Position numbers and translations under genes: made by a program
In this document: positions 6,132 to 12,242 of the stretch, piece by piece
Position numbering within the stretch: position 1 is the first letter of the stretch
Layout: every line of letters starts with the position of its first letter
Assembly (NCBI GenBank): GCA_018716795.1
Contig: DVJK01000002.1
Coordinates: 1-13,096 of the forward strand
Source of the DNA: Candidatus Scatomorpha merdipullorum
GTDB lineage: Bacteria; Bacillota; Clostridia; Oscillospirales; Oscillospiraceae
Reading direction: 5' to 3'
DNA: 13,096 nucleotides
Notes under the pieces: generated by a model
The model's input: the letters and a program-made list of their open reading frames with translations, nothing else
Database searches by the model: none
Told to the model about the DNA's origin: nothing

Positions 6132-7877
6132 ATGTCCAATCTTGTTCAGGACGCAAAGGCACAGATAAACGCGCTTCTCGCGGCCGCGCAGCTCAAGGCC
6201 GCCGCCGAGGGGCTTATACCCGAGGCCGCGCCGCTTTCGGGCGTCGTGGAGATACCCAAGGACTCCGCCAACGGCGACTTCGCGGCCAATCACGCCATGA
6301 CCGGCGCTCGCGCGCTGCGCATGGCCCCGCGGAAGATTGCCGACGCGCTCGTGGTCAATCTCTCCCTCGAGGGCAGCTATTTCGTAAGCGCCGAGGCCGC
6401 CGGCCCGGGCTTCATAAACTTCCGCCTCGGCCCCGCCTGGTACGGGGCCGTCCTCGCCGCCGTCAGCGGCGAAGGCGCCTCCTACGGCCGCAGCGAGGCC
6501 TATAAGGGCCGGAGGATAATGGTCGAATTCGTCTCCGCGAACCCCACGGGCCCCATGCACATGGGCAACGCCCGCGGCGGCGTCCTGGGCGACACGCTCG
6601 CCGAGGTGCTCTCCCGCGCCGGCGCGGAGGTGAGCCGCGAGTTCTATGTGAACGACGCCGGCAATCAGATTGAGAAGTTCGCGACGAGCATCGACGCGCG
6701 CTATGCGCAGCTCATCCTCGGCGAGGACGCCGTCGAGTTCCCCGAGGACGGCTATCACGGCGACGACATAAGGGACCTCGCCGCGGCCTTCCGCGCCGAG
6801 TACGGCGACGGATATCTCGAAAAGCCCGTCGCCGAGCGGCACGAGGTCATGGCGCGCTTCGGGCTTGCGAACAACCTGCCCAAAATGAAAGCCGACCTCG
6901 AGCGCTACGGCATAAGCTACGACAGCTGGTTTATGGAGAGCAGCCTGCACGAGAGCGGCTATGTGGCCGACACGGCCGCGGAGCTGACGCGCCTCGGCTA
7001 TACCTACGAGAAGGACGGCGCGCTCTGGCTGGCCACCTCGAGGATAATCGCCGAAAAGCTCCGCGCCGCCGGCAAGAGCGAGAAGGACATTGAAAAGCTC
7101 GACCTCAAGGACGACGTCCTGCGCCGCGCCAACGGGTTTTACACCTATTTCGCCGCCGACATCGCCTATCACCGCAACAAGCTGGCCGTCCGCGGCTTCG
7201 ACACCGCGATAAACATCTGGGGCGCGGACCACCACGGCCACGTCGCCCGGCTCAAGGCCGCGCTCGACGCGCTGGGCCTCGACGGCGAGCACAGGCTCGT
7301 CATTGTCCTCATGCAGCTTGTGAAGCTCCTGCGCGACGGCGAGGTCGTGCGCATGAGCAAGCGCACGGGCAAGGCGATAAGCCTCACCGACCTCCTCGAC
7401 GAGGTCCCGCGCGACGCCGCGCGCTGGTTCTTCAACTCCCGGCCCGACACGCAGATGGACTTCGACCTCGGCCTCGCCGTGCGCGAGGACAGCGAAAACC
7501 CCGTCTACTACGTGCAGTACGCCCACGCGCGCATCTGCTCGGTCATACGCAACCTCGCCGAGGCCGGCCACGCTGTGCCCGCGCCGGAGGAGATAGAGCC
7601 CGCCGCGCTGGAGAGCGGGCACGAGCGCGAGCTCATAAAGCAGCTCGCGGGCCTGCCGGACGAGCTGCTGCACAGCGCCGAGGCCCTGGACCCCAGCCGC
7701 ATAAACCGCTACGCCATGGAGCTGGCCGCGCGCTTCCACCGGTTCTACAACGCCTGCCGGATAAAGGGCGAGGCCGAGCCGGTCCTCAAGGCCCGGCTGC
7801 TGCTGGCCGACTGCACCCGCGGCGCGCTCGAGGTCTGCCTCGGCATCCTCGGCGTCTCCGCCCCCGAGCACATGTGA
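6132..7877 (+). CDS. argS: Arginyl-tRNA synthetase
   Basis: Class I aminoacyl-tRNA synthetase charging tRNA-Arg with arginine. The 581 residues are complete, from the N-terminal Add-1 domain (about 1-100, with IPKDSANGDFAAN) to the anticodon-binding domain ending in GVSAPEHM, the usual terminus. The HIGH motif is HMGN (143-146) inside FVSANPTGPMHMGNARGG. The second signature is the KMSKS-equivalent MSKRTGK (408-414). Substrate-pocket motifs FYVNDAGNQ (171-179) and GADHHGHVARLKAAL (364-378) are present. Compared with the usual GALWL-to-VLVR spacing there is a charged helical insert (about residues 303-325, AEKLRAAGKSEKDIEKLDLK). It starts 3 bp after DUF1934 with GGGGG upstream, and a strong terminator follows its stop codon. 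Secure identification. Confidence 0.97.
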   Translation: MSNLVQDAKAQINALLAAAQLKAAAEGLIPEAAPLSGVVEIPKDSANGDFAANHAMTGARALRMAPRKIADALVVNLSLEGSYFVSAEAAGPGFINFRLGPAWYGAVLAAVSGEGASYGRSEAYKGRRIMVEFVSANPTGPMHMGNARGGVLGDTLAEVLSRAGAEVSREFYVNDAGNQIEKFATSIDARYAQLILGEDAVEFPEDGYHGDDIRDLAAAFRAEYGDGYLEKPVAERHEVMARFGLANNLPKMKADLERYGISYDSWFMESSLHESGYVADTAAELTRLGYTYEKDGALWLATSRIIAEKLRAAGKSEKDIEKLDLKDDVLRRANGFYTYFAADIAYHRNKLAVRGFDTAINIWGADHHGHVARLKAALDALGLDGEHRLVIVLMQLVKLLRDGEVVRMSKRTGKAISLTDLLDEVPRDAARWFFNSRPDTQMDFDLGLAVREDSENPVYYVQYAHARICSVIRNLAEAGHAVPAPEEIEPAALESGHERELIKQLAGLPDELLHSAEALDPSRINRYAMELAARFHRFYNACRIKGEAEPVLKARLLLADCTRGALEVCLGILGVSAPEHM

Positions 7878-7891
7878 AATACATAAAAAGG

Positions 7892-7923
7892 AAGGCCCCG
7901 CCGGTTTCCGGCGGGGCCTTTGC
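7892..7923 (+). terminator. Intrinsic terminator after argS
   Basis: AAGGCCCCGCCGG (7892-7904) and CCGGCGGGGCCTT (7908-7920) form a perfect 13-bp stem around a TTT loop, ending in CCTTT. It starts 14 bp after the argS stop codon. Confidence 0.88.
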
Positions 7924-7926
7924 GTC

Positions 7927-7960
7927 AAAAAAGCAGGCGGGCCGCTTGGCCCTCCTGCTT
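7927..7960 (-). terminator. Intrinsic terminator of the abrB-like gene
   Basis: Read on the minus strand, AAGCAGG and GGGCC arms pair with GGCCC and CCTGCTT arms across a 4-nt loop (7931-7960, one mismatch). Six T residues follow (complement of 7927-7932). It lies just after the stop codon of the minus-strand abrB-like gene and sits back to back with the argS terminator. Confidence 0.8.
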
Positions 7961-7978
7961 GCTGTATCAAAGCTGCGT

Positions 7979-8224
7979 TCAGATTTTCTCCTCGAGCATA
8001 CGGATGCAGTCGGAGCACACGTTCTTGCCGCGATAGGTGACGATGTCACGCGCATTATCGCAGAAAATGCAGGCAGGCTGATACTTCTTGAGGATAATGG
8101 TGTCGCCTTCGATGTAAATCTCCATGGAGTCCTTCTCGGCGATGTCCAGCGTCCTTCTGAGCTCAATGGGCAGAACTATGCGGCCCAGCTCGTCCACTTT
8201 TCTTACAATCCCTGTTGATTTCAT
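7979..8224 (-). CDS. AbrB/SpoVT-family transition-state regulator with C-terminal four-cysteine module
   Basis: DNA-binding regulator of 81 residues. Residues 3-47 are the swapped-hairpin SpoVT-AbrB domain (STGIVRKVDELGRIVLPIEL, then IYIEGDTIILKKY). Residues 48-81 carry two CxxC pairs, Cys52/Cys55 (CIFC) and Cys70/Cys73 (CSDC), separated by 14 residues, which looks like a small zinc-binding element. As I recall, clostridial AbrB-like proteins often have this tail while Bacillus AbrB does not. AbrB proteins usually repress stationary-phase and sporulation genes during growth. The divergent neighbour is the spore maturation pair spmA-spmB. The start is supported by GGAGGG 6 bp upstream, and the gene has its own near-consensus promoter and terminator. 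Its target genes are unknown. Confidence 0.92.
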   Translation of the reverse strand: MKSTGIVRKVDELGRIVLPIELRRTLDIAEKDSMEIYIEGDTIILKKYQPACIFCDNARDIVTYRGKNVCSDCIRMLEEKI

Positions 8225-8270
8225 TTTTTTCCCTCCAAATCTGCTGTATCGTATTTCACAGCACCTTTAG

Positions 8271-8299
8271 ATTATATACTATAATTGTCATAAAGTCAA
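8271..8299 (-). promoter_or_regulatory. Near-consensus sigma-A promoter of the abrB-like gene
   Basis: On the minus strand TTGACT (complement of 8294-8299) and perfect TATAAT (complement of 8271-8276) are separated by exactly 17 bp. The leader to the start codon is about 40 nt and includes GGAGGG (complement of 8231-8236). This is among the best promoters in the window, suggesting strong vegetative expression. Confidence 0.85.
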
Positions 8300-8307
8300 C
8301 ATATACG
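8279..8307 (+). promoter_or_regulatory. Possible sporulation (sigma-E-like) promoter of spmA
   Basis: CTATAATT (8279-8286) and CATATACG (8300-8307), 13 bp apart, loosely resemble a sigma-E promoter, whose -10 consensus is CATACANT. In Bacillus the spmAB operon is under sigma-E, which motivates the search. The match is only partial. It overlaps the abrB-like gene's -35 box on the other strand. No good sigma-A promoter was found for spmA on the plus strand. Confidence 0.3.
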
Positions 8308-8372
8308 GAATAGATATCCACGAGGGAAATGTGCCAATTCTGCTTGAAACTTTTTGGAGGGGGTGCACAGAA

Positions 8373-8945
8373 ATGTCAAGCCTATGGACGGCTGCGCTTG
8401 TCATATCAGTCATGTACGGGGCCCTGAACGGGCAATTCGCCTCGACGGGCTCGGCGGTGCTGGAGGGGGCCGCGGAAGCGGTAAATTTTGTGCTGGGCAC
8501 CGGCGCGCTCATATGCCTTTGGAGCGGCGCCATGGAGGTGCTGCGGCGAAGCCCGCTCGGCCCCGCGCTCTCCCGCGCGCTCGCGCCCGCGCTGCGGAGG
8601 CTCTTCCCGCGCGCCTCGCGCGAGCCGGAAACGCTCGAGGCCCTCTCGGCGAATGTCTCCGCGAACCTCCTGGGCCTGGGCAACGCAGCGACGCCCATGG
8701 GCGTGCGCGCGGCGAGGGCGATGGCGGCGCGGTCGGGCGGCTCCGCGGCCTCGCCGGAGCTCTGCCTGCTCGTCGTCGTCAACACGGCCTCCATACAGCT
8801 TTTGCCCACCACGGCGGCAGCCCTGCGCGCCTCGAACGGCTCCGCCGCGCCCTTTGACATCCTGCCCGCGGTCTGGCTGAGCAGCGCGGCCTCGGTCACG
8901 GCGGGAATACTCGCCGCGAAGCTCTTCGAAAGGCTCGCGCGGTGA
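8373..8945 (+). CDS. spmA: Spore maturation protein A
   Basis: Integral membrane protein required for proper spore core dehydration in Bacillus, working with SpmB. The 190 residues hold several hydrophobic helices, starting with SSLWTAALVISVMYGALNGQ, and the signature SANLLGLGNAATPMGVRA (about 96-113). A second family block is VVNTASIQLLPTTAAALR (135-152). I chose the ATG at 8373 because GGAGGGGG (8356-8363) lies about 9 bp upstream and the SpmA N-terminus normally begins near here. The in-frame GTG at 8331 would add 14 residues without a ribosome site. The stop overlaps the spmB start by 4 nt (GTGA). Transcription is probably sporulation-specific. Confidence 0.94.
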   Translation: MSSLWTAALVISVMYGALNGQFASTGSAVLEGAAEAVNFVLGTGALICLWSGAMEVLRRSPLGPALSRALAPALRRLFPRASREPETLEALSANVSANLLGLGNAATPMGVRAARAMAARSGGSAASPELCLLVVVNTASIQLLPTTAAALRASNGSAAPFDILPAVWLSSAASVTAGILAAKLFERLAR

Positions 8946-9436
8946 GCGCGCTCATACTCGCGGCGCTGGCGCTCTACGGCGCGCTGAGGGGCGTGGACGT
9001 CTTCGCGGCCATGACCGAGGGCATCGCGGAGGGCCTGCGCGTCCTGCTGCGCATCTTCCCCGCCGTGGCCGCCCTGCTCACCGCCGTATACGCCCTGCGC
9101 GCCTCCGGCGCGCTAGACGCGCTGACCGGCCTGCTCGCGCCTGTATTCAGGCTGCTGGGCATCCCCGTGGAGACCGCGCCGCTCGTCCTCCTGCGGCCCA
9201 TAAGCGGCTCCGGCGCGCTCGCCGTCGCAGGCGACATCATGGCGCGGTACGGCCCCGACTCCCTCGCCGGGCGCACCGCCGCCGTGATGCTGGGCAGCAC
9301 CGAGACCACCTTCTACGTCATAGCCGTCTATTTCGGCGCCGCTGGCGTCAAAAAAACGCGCTGGGCCATCCCCGCGGCCCTCTGCGCCGACTTCACCGGC
9401 TTCGTGCTCAGCTCGCTGGCAGCCAGGCTGCTCTGA
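8942..9436 (+). CDS. spmB: Spore maturation protein B
   Basis: Membrane partner of SpmA, with a gate-type (nucleoside recognition-like) hydrophobic domain of 164 residues. Conserved features are the RPISGSGAL loop (85-93), then YGPDSLAGRTAAVMLGSTE (103-121) and ETTFYVIAVYFGAAGVKKTR (121-140), closely following the SpmB pattern. In Bacillus loss of SpmA/B gives spores with high core water and lower heat resistance; whether they transport anything is not settled. The GTG start overlaps the spmA stop (GTGA at 8942-8945), so both are translated from one message. No strong terminator follows; only an AT-only weak hairpin is seen at 9450-9470. Confidence 0.94.
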   Translation: MSALILAALALYGALRGVDVFAAMTEGIAEGLRVLLRIFPAVAALLTAVYALRASGALDALTGLLAPVFRLLGIPVETAPLVLLRPISGSGALAVAGDIMARYGPDSLAGRTAAVMLGSTETTFYVIAVYFGAAGVKKTRWAIPAALCADFTGFVLSSLAARLL

Positions 9437-9493
9437 GGGCGGAGCGTTAAAAAATTGTTAATAAATTTTTCACAAATTTTACGTCTCTGACCC

Positions 9494-9522
9494 TTTACAA
9501 ATCCACGGCGCTGTGGTATTAT
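9494..9522 (+). promoter_or_regulatory. Near-consensus sigma-A promoter with no protein gene downstream
   Basis: TTTACA (9494-9499) and TATTAT (9517-9522) are separated by exactly 17 bp, with transcription expected near G9529. The next gene lies on the opposite strand, so the promoter most likely drives the candidate small RNA described next. Confidence 0.72.
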
Positions 9523-9528
9523 ACTCAT

Positions 9529-9628
9529 GGATTGTGAAATGTCTGACAGACAGCAATCCGTGTCTCCTCTCATTTTTTGATCTTATTTCTCTCTCCCCAA
9601 AGAGCATCCGGTCCGCCGGGTGCTTTTT
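9529..9628 (+). ncRNA. Candidate small regulatory RNA, about 100 nt
   Basis: This is inferred from architecture, not from a known family. Downstream of the promoter at 9494-9522 the predicted first base begins a hairpin: GGATTG (9529-9534) pairs with CAATCC (9554-9559) and encloses an inner palindrome TGTCTGACAGACA (9540-9552). A 40-nt pyrimidine-rich, probably single-stranded stretch follows, with CTCCTCTC (9564-9571) and CTCTCTCCCC (9589-9598), which could pair with Shine-Dalgarno regions. It ends in an intrinsic terminator at 9604-9628. A 5' hairpin, C/U-rich seed and terminator are typical of Gram-positive sRNAs. I could not assign it to a known RNA class. A 17-codon ORF starting at 9527 overlaps it but has no ribosome site. 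Confidence 0.55.
9604..9628 (+). terminator. Intrinsic terminator of the candidate small RNA
   Basis: GCATCCGG (9604-9611) pairs with CCGGGTGC (9616-9623) around a TCCG loop, one G-T pair included, and five T residues follow (9624-9628). The stem can extend through the upstream A-rich bases. It may also work weakly in reverse for the methyltransferase operon. Confidence 0.78.
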
Positions 9629-9641
9629 GGCGTTTATCGGG

Positions 9642-9663
9642 GCGGACGCCGCGCTGCGTCCGC
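9642..9663 (-). terminator. Hairpin just after the methyltransferase stop codon
   Basis: GCGGACGC (9642-9649) and GCGTCCGC (9656-9663) form a perfect 8-bp stem with a 6-nt loop, starting on the base next to the TAA stop of the minus-strand operon. No T-run follows on the minus strand, so it may be a 3' end stabiliser or an imperfect terminator. Confidence 0.4.
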
Positions 9664-10410
9664 TTAATCAATCCGGGCCTCGTAAAAGCGAAGCGTCGTC
9701 CGCATAAGGAGGGCGAGCCTCGCGCGCCCGGCCGCGGGAAGCGATTGCAGCTCCGCCGGCAGGCGCGTCATGCGGCGGATTTTGCCTCCGAGCGCGGCGC
9801 GAAGCTCCCTCTCCGGCGGAAGCGCGGAGACGTATTCCCGGGCGCGCAGGGCCGGGCCGTCGAAGGCCAGCCCCGCCCCTGGGAAGGCGGAGCGGATTTC
9901 CGCGAGCAGGCGAAGCCCTTCCTCCCTCTCCAGATGGCAGAGCAGGCCCGAGAGCGCGAAAAACGCGCCGTCCCCGGCACTTATCTCCCGCAGGAAGTCG
10001 AGGCCGCGGACGTCGGCGGCGATATATCGCTCCCCTTCACGCGGCGGCAGGAGCCGCGAGCGCAGGGAAAGCGCCTCGGGCAGGTCGACATAATATCGGG
10101 GATTTTCCTCCCCTCCCGCCGAGCGGAGCAGCGTGTCCAGCCCGCAGCCGAGGTCGACGAGCGACGCGCCGGGCCTCTCGGCCAGGTATCGCCGCGCGGC
10201 CGAGAGCATCAGGGCCTCGCGCAGGGCGTAAAGCCGGCAGTCCGCCAGACGCGCGGCGGAGAAATCCGCGCGGAGCGAGCGGAGGAGCCTCGCGTCCTCC
10301 GCGCCGAGGCCCGAAGCGGGATAGCGCCGGGCGAACTCCGCCCGGCACCACAGGGGTATGAGCAGCGTCCTTGCGGCGCCGTCCGTCTCAAAAAACTCGA
10401 TTTTGCTCAT
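9664..10410 (-). CDS. SAM-dependent methyltransferase of the leucine carboxyl methyltransferase (LCM) type
   Basis: Class I Rossmann-fold methyltransferase, 248 residues, resembling the LCM/COG3315 O-methyltransferase group. Motif I is LVDLGCGLDTLL (84-95), the glycine-rich SAM site. Motif II is YYVDLPEALSLR (106-117), where Asp109 should bind the ribose of SAM and the DLPE pattern is typical of LCM proteins. RYIAADVRGLDFL (128-140) and GAFFALSGLLCHLE follow as the motif III/IV region. The C-terminus is Arg-rich. No signal peptide is seen. It is the last gene of the five-gene minus-strand operon and its ATG overlaps the exonuclease stop by 4 nt (ATGA). The substrate is unknown; the family includes small-molecule and protein carboxyl methylases. 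Confidence 0.82.
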   Translation of the reverse strand: MSKIEFFETDGAARTLLIPLWCRAEFARRYPASGLGAEDARLLRSLRADFSAARLADCRLYALREALMLSAARRYLAERPGASLVDLGCGLDTLLRSAGGEENPRYYVDLPEALSLRSRLLPPREGERYIAADVRGLDFLREISAGDGAFFALSGLLCHLEREEGLRLLAEIRSAFPGAGLAFDGPALRAREYVSALPPERELRAALGGKIRRMTRLPAELQSLPAAGRARLALLMRTTLRFYEARID

Positions 10411-10973
10411 ATATTCGCAGGTCTCAGCGTGCGCATGGAGCGCATGTCATAATCGCGCAGGAAGTCCTCCGGGGCGGCGCCGCGCTCCATGCAGGCGAGC
10501 AGGATATGCGCGCAGGCGGCCGCGTCGCTCCCCGCGTCGTGGTGCTCGAGCTCCAGGCCCAGGCGGTACGCGAGCGTGTCGAGCCTGTGGTTCGAAAGCG
10601 TCGGGAAGGCGCGCCGCGCGAGGCGGACGGTGTCTATGTACGAAGCTATGTGCTTCCAGCGGAGGCCGTAGGCGCGCAGGCACTTGGCCAGGACGGCCAT
10701 GTCGAAGGGCGCGTTGTGCGCGACGAGTACGCCCTCGGAGAACACCTCCTCCAGCTCCCGACTCCAGAGCTCGGCGAAGTCCGGCTCGCAGCGGCACTGT
10801 TCCGGCCTTATTCCGGTCAGCATAATGTTGAATTCGTCGAAGCTGCACTCGGGATTCACCAGAAAGCAGCGCTCCGGGCCAATTATTCCGTCCTCCACCA
10901 CGCAAAAGCCAATCTGACTTATTCTGTCGTTGCAGCGGTTCGGCGTCTCTGTATCGAAGACAACGTAGCGCAT
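10407..10973 (-). CDS. DEDDh-family 3'-5' exonuclease (DnaQ-like)
   Basis: Stand-alone exonuclease of the DnaQ/RNase T superfamily, 188 residues. It shows the three exo motifs: Exo I VVFDTETPN (Asp7, Glu9), Exo II VAHNAPFDM (84-92, Asp91) and Exo III LEHHDAGSDAAA (His145, Asp150). The spacing of His145 and Asp150 (HxAxxD) marks the DEDDh type. These acidic residues bind the two metal ions that hydrolyse 3' nucleotides. No polymerase or other domain is attached, and the C-terminal 30 residues are basic. It sits 2 bp after the AlkD-like gene and overlaps the methyltransferase. Whether it acts on DNA or RNA cannot be told from sequence; next to a glycosylase gene, DNA repair is plausible. Confidence 0.9.
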   Translation of the reverse strand: MRYVVFDTETPNRCNDRISQIGFCVVEDGIIGPERCFLVNPECSFDEFNIMLTGIRPEQCRCEPDFAELWSRELEEVFSEGVLVAHNAPFDMAVLAKCLRAYGLRWKHIASYIDTVRLARRAFPTLSNHRLDTLAYRLGLELEHHDAGSDAAACAHILLACMERGAAPEDFLRDYDMRSMRTLRPANI

Positions 10974-10975
10974 AC

Positions 10976-11668
10976 TCAGGCCCTCCCGAGCTTCAGCGTG
11001 CGCAGGTATTCCTTGTCCTCGGGCGAAATGCGCCGGGACTCGACCGCTTTTTGTATGGTCTTATTGTGCACCCATGCAGGCAGGCGCCGCGCCTCGAGCC
11101 AGGGGAGGGCCGCCTCCCTCTGCTTGGCGAGCGCCGTGGCGAAATACCAGGCCGCCATCATGTTGACATAATATTCTTCGCAGCAGGCGGAGGCGGCGAG
11201 CTCGAGCTGCCCCGGCTCAAAGCCCTCGTCCAGGTAAAAGCCCAGCAGGACGCCGACGCCGAAGCGCACTGTGTAGGTCTCCCGGCTTGAAATCCAGGCC
11301 TCGACCTCGCCGAGCAGGCCCTGAGGCCGCTTTTTGAAGCTCTTGGGGCTCAGCAGGTCGCAGGTCGCCCAGTTGTCAACAAAGGGCAGGAAGCGGCGCA
11401 GCTCCCGAAGCGTCTCGCCGTAGTCCTTCAGCCCGTTTATGAGCAGGCCGTGGAGGTTGTTTTCGTCGTAAAAGTCGTGAGGCAAGGTTGACATAAAATC
11501 AGCGGCCTCCGGGCTCCCCTTCAGCTGCCGCGCCAGGGCGCGCAGCTCCGGCATACGCACGCCGAGGATACGCCCGGGCACGAGGGTGGGCACTAGGCCG
11601 GATTGAAACGCGCGGTATTTCTCGTCCGCGAGGGCGCGAAGGCGCGCGGTAAGGGCGGATTCAGCCAC
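10976..11668 (-). CDS. AlkD-like DNA alkylation repair glycosylase
   Basis: HEAT-like repeat DNA glycosylase (PF08713 family) of 230 residues that in Bacillus cereus AlkD excises N3- and N7-alkylated purines. The mid-protein motif FVDNWATCDLL (96-106) places Trp100 and Asp104 four residues apart, matching AlkD Trp109 and catalytic Asp113. Further family features are the helix YYVNMMAAWYFATAL (166-180) and the C-terminal WVHNKTIQKAVESRRI (199-214). The start is a GTG at 11668, overlapping the previous gene's end by 8 nt. It is chosen because GGAGGGG lies about 5 bp upstream and no ATG is nearby. Operon mates suggest a role in DNA maintenance. Family identification secure, substrate range inferred. 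Confidence 0.9.
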   Translation of the reverse strand: MAESALTARLRALADEKYRAFQSGLVPTLVPGRILGVRMPELRALARQLKGSPEAADFMSTLPHDFYDENNLHGLLINGLKDYGETLRELRRFLPFVDNWATCDLLSPKSFKKRPQGLLGEVEAWISSRETYTVRFGVGVLLGFYLDEGFEPGQLELAASACCEEYYVNMMAAWYFATALAKQREAALPWLEARRLPAWVHNKTIQKAVESRRISPEDKEYLRTLKLGRA

Positions 11669-12227
11669 GCTTCCCCTCCTTTTTGCGCTTGCGCCGCACC
11701 CGTTTCGCGGCGCGTATCTGCCTCATGCCCTCCCGGGTTATCACAACGGCGGGGTCGCGCCGCTCGGAGCAGTTCCAGTTCTCCAGCGCGAAGAACAAAA
11801 CCGCCTCGCCCACGAGGGCGAAGAGCGCCCAAAGCGCCCAGTTCGGGTCGATAAAGCGCAGGAACAGGAAGTCCGTGATGCAGTACCAGTAACCGAGGCT
11901 TGTGAGTATGGTCACAATATAGTTCAGAAGGCCCAGTACGCTCAGGCGTTCGGGGTACTTGTTCATCGTATAGCGGTTGAAGAATATGGGTATATCCGTC
12001 CTTATGACACTGTTCCAGCCGATGTATTCCGGTATGAGCAGGCGGCGGAGCCGCTCGCTCTTTATTGTGACGAAGCCGCGGACCTTGTCCGCGGAGGTCC
12101 ACCAGGCGTTGTGCCGGCAGAGCGCGAAGCCGCAGAGCCAGGGCGGCACGAGCGCGAAGATTATCCAGATGAGCGCGCCGCCGACCAGCATGCCGACGCC
12201 GCGCAGAAAGAGCATGAGCGCAGCCAT
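11661..12227 (-). CDS. Hypothetical membrane protein with three predicted helices and basic tail
   Basis: I do not recognise this 188-residue protein. It has hydrophobic segments at about residues 5-36, 96-123 and 129-149. The loop between the first and second (37-95) is polar and contains several Trp, Arg and Tyr residues, with WWTSADKVRGF and IPEYIGWNSVIRTDIP as notable stretches. The last 30 residues are strongly basic (RAAKRVRRKRKKEGKRG), so they should lie in the cytoplasm and could touch nucleic acid or phospholipid heads. GGAGGAAATA just before the ATG at 12227 fixes the start. It lies 15 bp after the DUF5655 gene and overlaps the AlkD-like gene by 8 nt, so it is part of the same transcript. 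No function is claimed. Confidence 0.72.
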   Translation of the reverse strand: MAALMLFLRGVGMLVGGALIWIIFALVPPWLCGFALCRHNAWWTSADKVRGFVTIKSERLRRLLIPEYIGWNSVIRTDIPIFFNRYTMNKYPERLSVLGLLNYIVTILTSLGYWYCITDFLFLRFIDPNWALWALFALVGEAVLFFALENWNCSERRDPAVVITREGMRQIRAAKRVRRKRKKEGKRG

Positions 12228-12242
12228 TATTTCCTCCGTGTG

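Noticed and set aside
5640..8018. 792-codon open frame on the minus strand opposite DUF1934 and argS
   Set aside because: Antisense to two secure genes, crosses the argS terminator, has low-complexity Val/Ala/Gly-rich translation and no ribosome site. GC-rich codon structure explains it.
8331..8372. Upstream GTG start adding 14 residues to SpmA
   Set aside because: The ribosome site GGAGGGGG lies inside this extension and serves the ATG at 8373.
9450..9470. AT-only inverted repeat after spmB as a terminator
   Set aside because: AAAAATT/AATTTTT arms have no G-C pairs, so the stem is too weak to call.
9527..9580. 17-codon ORF at the start of the candidate small RNA
   Set aside because: Its ATG is at or before the predicted transcription start, there is no ribosome site, and the same bases form a hairpin. 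Kept only as an alternative.
9577..10452. 291-codon plus-strand frame opposite the methyltransferase gene
   Set aside because: Arg/Pro/Gly-rich shadow of a gene with clear SAM motifs; it also starts inside the candidate small RNA without a ribosome site.
10371..11171. 266-codon plus-strand frame opposite the exonuclease and AlkD-like genes
   Set aside because: Antisense to genes with catalytic motifs; no recognisable protein features.
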